Assembly (NCBI GenBank): GCA_030621075.1
Contig: JAUXII010000022.1
Location: 1 to 8,301, forward strand
Reading direction: 5' to 3'
Origin: Lentimicrobiaceae bacterium
Lineage (GTDB): Bacteria; Bacteroidota; Bacteroidia; Bacteroidales; JAGONC01
Length of the DNA: 8,301 nt
The notes under the pieces: model-generated
Database searches by the model: none
Seen by the model: only the letters and a program-made list of their open reading frames with translations
What the model was told of the DNA's origin: nothing
In this document: positions 6,053-8,301 of the stretch, piece by piece
How the letters are laid out: the number at the start of each line of letters is the position of its first letter
Numbering within the stretch: position 1 is the first letter of the stretch
Program-made: the position numbers and the translations under genes

Positions 6053-6718
6053 ATGAAGGTTAATGTATTAGGTAAGAAAAACTCAGTTTTGAATCAATAC
6101 ATCTCTGAGATCAGGGATGTCAAAATTCAGTCAGATTCATTACGTTTCAGGAAAAATTTGTTCAGGATAGGGCAATTGTTTGCTTATGAGATCAGTAAGG
6201 TATTATCGTATGAAGAAAAGCAGATCACAACCTCATTGGGCACAACCGAGGTTCCTGTTTTGAGCAAACAACCGGTTATTGCCACTATCCTCCGGGCTGG
6301 CTTACCCGTCCATCACGGCATCCTGGATATTTTCGATACAGCATCAAATGCTTTTATTTCCGTTTATCGAAAAGTATATAAAGATGGCCATTTTGTAATA
6401 AATGTTGATTATTGTACTAGCCCTGAATTATCGGGTGAAACAGTAATTCTTTCTGATGCTGTGCTGGCAACCGGCTCATCAATGGTTGTTTGTTATAAAG
6501 AACTTTTAAACCATGGAAAACCAGCGCATACCCATATAGTTTCAGTTATTGCAAGCATTGAGGGGGTTAATTATCTTAAACGTAAACTTGCAAATACAGG
6601 AATTACCTTCTGGGTGGGAGCAATCGATGATGAGATGACTGCTCAAGCATACATTGTTCCCGGATTGGGTGATGTGGGTGATTTGGCTTTTGGAGAAAAG
6701 CGTGAACTTACATCATGA
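6053..6718 (+). CDS. upp: Uracil phosphoribosyltransferase
   Basis: Upp salvages uracil by joining it to PRPP to give UMP and pyrophosphate in the cytoplasm. The 221-residue length is close to normal (about 208-218). Motifs: TILRAGLPVHHGI (central), the PRPP-binding loop ILSDAVLATGSSM with Asp135 and Thr140-Gly-Ser-Ser, and the uracil-binding C-terminal segment YIVPGLGDVGDLAFG (200-214). The PRPP loop reads DAVLATGSS where most bacterial enzymes have DPMLATGGS; the acidic residue and the ATG core are retained, so activity is expected. The gene starts 31 bp after the AOR stop and ends 39 bp before the permease gene, so the three could form one transcript. I see no functional link between uracil salvage and the AOR. 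There is no Shine-Dalgarno site. Confidence 0.93.
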   Translation: MKVNVLGKKNSVLNQYISEIRDVKIQSDSLRFRKNLFRIGQLFAYEISKVLSYEEKQITTSLGTTEVPVLSKQPVIATILRAGLPVHHGILDIFDTASNAFISVYRKVYKDGHFVINVDYCTSPELSGETVILSDAVLATGSSMVVCYKELLNHGKPAHTHIVSVIASIEGVNYLKRKLANTGITFWVGAIDDEMTAQAYIVPGLGDVGDLAFGEKRELTS

Positions 6719-6757
6719 TATTAGTAATAATGATTTTAATAAAATAATTCACTACTA

Positions 6758-7990
6758 ATGAAAGGCCTGGTTAAAGAGAATATCCGTATCTCTCTTCTAT
6801 CAATTAAAAGCAATCTTGTCAGAACAATCCTGACAATTCTGATGATAGCTTTTGGAATTATGGCTCTTGTTGGTATTCTTACATCTATTGATGCTGTTAA
6901 ATTCTGGTTGACTGATAACTTCACTCGAATGGGAGCTAATACCTTGTCAATACGGAACAGGGCATTGTTTACCGGTGGGCAACATAGTTCAACCAGGTAT
7001 AAACGTATTTCTTTTGATGAAGCTGTTCGTTTTAAAGAACAATATAATTTTCCATCATACACCTCGATTCACATTTGGGCAACTAGTAGTGCCACCATTA
7101 AGTATAAATCATATAAATCAAATCCGAATACCAGGGTTATTGGCTCTGATGAGAATTATTTAACGACTTCTGGAAATGACCTCTCAAAAGGACGTAACTT
7201 TACACATAATGATGTTTTTTATGGGGCTAGTGTTGTTATTATTGGTTCAGAACTTGCGAATATTATGTTTAAAAATAAAGAAGACCCTATTGGAAAAGTA
7301 ATATCGATTGGCTCAGGTAAGTATAAAATTATTGGGGTGTTAACTGCTAAGGGGTCTGGCATCGGTTTTAGCAGTGACAATAATTGTATTCTTCCAATAA
7401 ATAACGTTCGTCAACGATTTTCCAGACCCAATATGTCTTTTGAAATTAACATCATGGCTGCCGACCCTCAAACCCTGGAAATTGCTCAAGGAGAGGCAAT
7501 TGGCCTGTTTAGGATTATTAGAAAACTTGACTTGAGTGAGGATAATAATTTCGATATCTCCGGAAGCGATAACCTGGCTGAGATGCTCTTCGATAACCTG
7601 AAAAACCTTCGGATTGCGGCTACAATCATTGGATTGATCACATTGTTTGGGGCTGCTATTGGTTTGATGAACATTATGCTTGTTTCAGTTACCGACCGAA
7701 CCCGCGAAATTGGAGTTCGCAAAGCCATTGGGGCCAAGAGTCATATTATTAGAAAACAGTTCCTTATCGAATCAATTGTTATTGCCCAGATAGGTGGTTT
7801 AATAGGTATCATCCTTGGTGTACTAATTAGAAATCTCATCGCCATTCAAATTGGTTCCAGCTTTTTCATTCCCTGGGCATGGATACTTACCGGTATTATG
7901 CTCTGTTTCCTTGTCGCAGTTTTATCGGGTATTATCCCCGCAAATAAAGCTGCACGACTGGATCCTATTGATGCCTTGGGGTATGAATAA
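6758..7990 (+). CDS. MacB/FtsX-type ABC transporter permease
   Basis: This 410-residue protein has the MacB topology: a cytoplasmic N-terminus, one membrane helix at about 22-44, a large extracytoplasmic domain (about 45-282, MacB-type core), and three C-terminal helices at about 286-310, 338-357 and 373-393 forming the FtsX domain. The conserved segment REIGVRKAIGA (Glu317 onward), between the second and third helices, is the coupling region that contacts the ATPase. The end PANKAARLDPIDAL is also typical. MacB-type systems are mechanotransmitters that push substrates such as lipoproteins, peptides or drugs out of the periplasm, in place of classic substrate channels. No ATP-binding gene and no periplasmic adaptor is present within the window; they could lie elsewhere, since the next gene is on the opposite strand. 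The substrate is unknown. The start is the first in-frame ATG giving the usual N-terminus (VKENIRISLLSIKSN). Confidence 0.92.
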   Translation: MKGLVKENIRISLLSIKSNLVRTILTILMIAFGIMALVGILTSIDAVKFWLTDNFTRMGANTLSIRNRALFTGGQHSSTRYKRISFDEAVRFKEQYNFPSYTSIHIWATSSATIKYKSYKSNPNTRVIGSDENYLTTSGNDLSKGRNFTHNDVFYGASVVIIGSELANIMFKNKEDPIGKVISIGSGKYKIIGVLTAKGSGIGFSSDNNCILPINNVRQRFSRPNMSFEINIMAADPQTLEIAQGEAIGLFRIIRKLDLSEDNNFDISGSDNLAEMLFDNLKNLRIAATIIGLITLFGAAIGLMNIMLVSVTDRTREIGVRKAIGAKSHIIRKQFLIESIVIAQIGGLIGIILGVLIRNLIAIQIGSSFFIPWAWILTGIMLCFLVAVLSGIIPANKAARLDPIDALGYE

Positions 7991-8032
7991 ATGCTTATTA
8001 AGGTGAGGAAGTCTGCAGTACTTTGTAATTTT

Positions 8033-8067
8033 TTATTGGTTATTGGTTATTGGTTATTGGTTATTTG
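8033..8067. repeat. Heptanucleotide tandem repeat, (TTATTGG)x4 plus a partial copy
   Basis: Four perfect head-to-tail copies of TTATTGG cover 8033-8060, and a fifth variant unit TTATTTG covers 8061-8067. The array lies 42 bp after the permease stop and 58 bp before the end of the convergent minus-strand gene. It encodes no protein. Arrays of this kind change copy number by replication slippage, so the length probably differs between strains. No role in gene switching is apparent, because both flanking genes point toward it and it is downstream of each. Confidence 0.9.
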
Positions 8068-8125
8068 ACCCTTTATTGTATGCCCGTGCTTTTTTTTCCG
8101 TGCGAAGGGCTGGCTATCTTTAACT

Positions 8126-8301
8126 TTAATTTTCATCTGCAATTTGTTTTAGTTTATCAAGAAATCTTTTTGCACTTATTGCATTTTTAGAAGCTCGTAC
8201 TAATGAAAATTTATCTTTAAGTCTATTGGCAATTTTTACATGACTTGAAGTGCCTAATTGCTTAGCAACTACATCAGATGGATTAAGTATTTCTTCAGGT
8301 T
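8126..8301 (-). CDS. Unrecognised protein, C-terminal end only
   Basis: On the minus strand the frame is open from the window edge to a TAA at 8128-8126, giving the last 57 residues. The end is basic and helix-prone: NPSDVVAKQLGTSSHVKIAN, then a Lys/Arg/Leu-rich stretch and KRFLDKLKQIADEN at the C-terminus. There are no transmembrane segments, cysteines or known motifs in this part. The first half could hold a small helix-turn-helix-like pair (VVAKQLGTSSHVKIANRL), but this is weak. Codon use is similar to its AT-rich neighbours. I do not recognise the family, and the start lies beyond the window. The frame could also be a chance opening, although 57 codons without a stop in A/T-rich DNA favours a real gene. 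Confidence 0.55.
   Translation of the reverse strand, partial: PEEILNPSDVVAKQLGTSSHVKIANRLKDKFSLVRASKNAISAKRFLDKLKQIADEN

Noticed and set aside
8082..8110. Possible intrinsic terminator: GCCC and GGGC arms around an 8-T run, with CCGTGC twice
   Set aside because: Only four bases pair at the ends, the T run lies inside the loop instead of after a stem, and the CCGTGC copies are direct and not inverted. It does not form a convincing terminator for either gene.

Overview
The window looks like a chromosomal stretch from an anaerobic member of the Bacteroidota. The evidence is AT-rich coding sequence, mostly no Shine-Dalgarno site before start codons, TAnnTTTG-type -7 boxes upstream of several genes, an ExbB-ExbD-TonB cluster, and a tungsten-type aldehyde ferredoxin oxidoreductase. 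The species cannot be fixed from the sequence alone.

Layout. Positions 1-1441 (+) hold the end of exbB, then exbD and a tonB-like gene overlapping by ATGA: an energy-transduction operon for TonB-dependent outer-membrane receptors. A 121-bp gap follows with a degenerate 7-nt repeat and a perfect 8-bp palindrome. folC (1563-2909, +) follows and carries an in-frame, palindrome-containing repeat inside its coding sequence. Facing it are a two-gene minus-strand unit, a short ThiF-type E1-like adenylyltransferase (3131-3709) and a 67-residue ThiS/MoaD-type sulfur carrier ending in Gly-Gly (2925-3128). A 158-bp divergent promoter region separates this unit from a 717-residue AOR-family oxidoreductase (3868-6021, +). 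Two more plus-strand genes follow with short gaps: upp (uracil phosphoribosyltransferase) and a MacB/FtsX-type ABC permease. The right end has a four-copy TTATTGG tandem repeat and the C-terminal end of an unrecognised minus-strand gene.

How the parts may work together. The most interesting unit is the divergent thiF-thiS / AOR arrangement. AOR enzymes need a bis-pterin dithiolene W (or Mo) cofactor, whose sulfurs are delivered by a MoaD-type Gly-Gly carrier activated by an E1-like enzyme. No other thiamine genes (thiC, thiE, thiG, thiH) are present, so a sulfur-carrier pair dedicated to this oxidoreductase is a reasonable inference. It is not proven, and thiamine or cysteine sulfur transfer remain alternatives. 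The AOR itself has a C-x3-C-x3-C iron-sulfur motif instead of the C-x2-C-x3-C of the classical Pyrococcus enzyme, which suggests a distinct subfamily. The remaining genes are ordinary housekeeping or transport functions. No tRNA, rRNA, CRISPR array or insertion sequence was seen.
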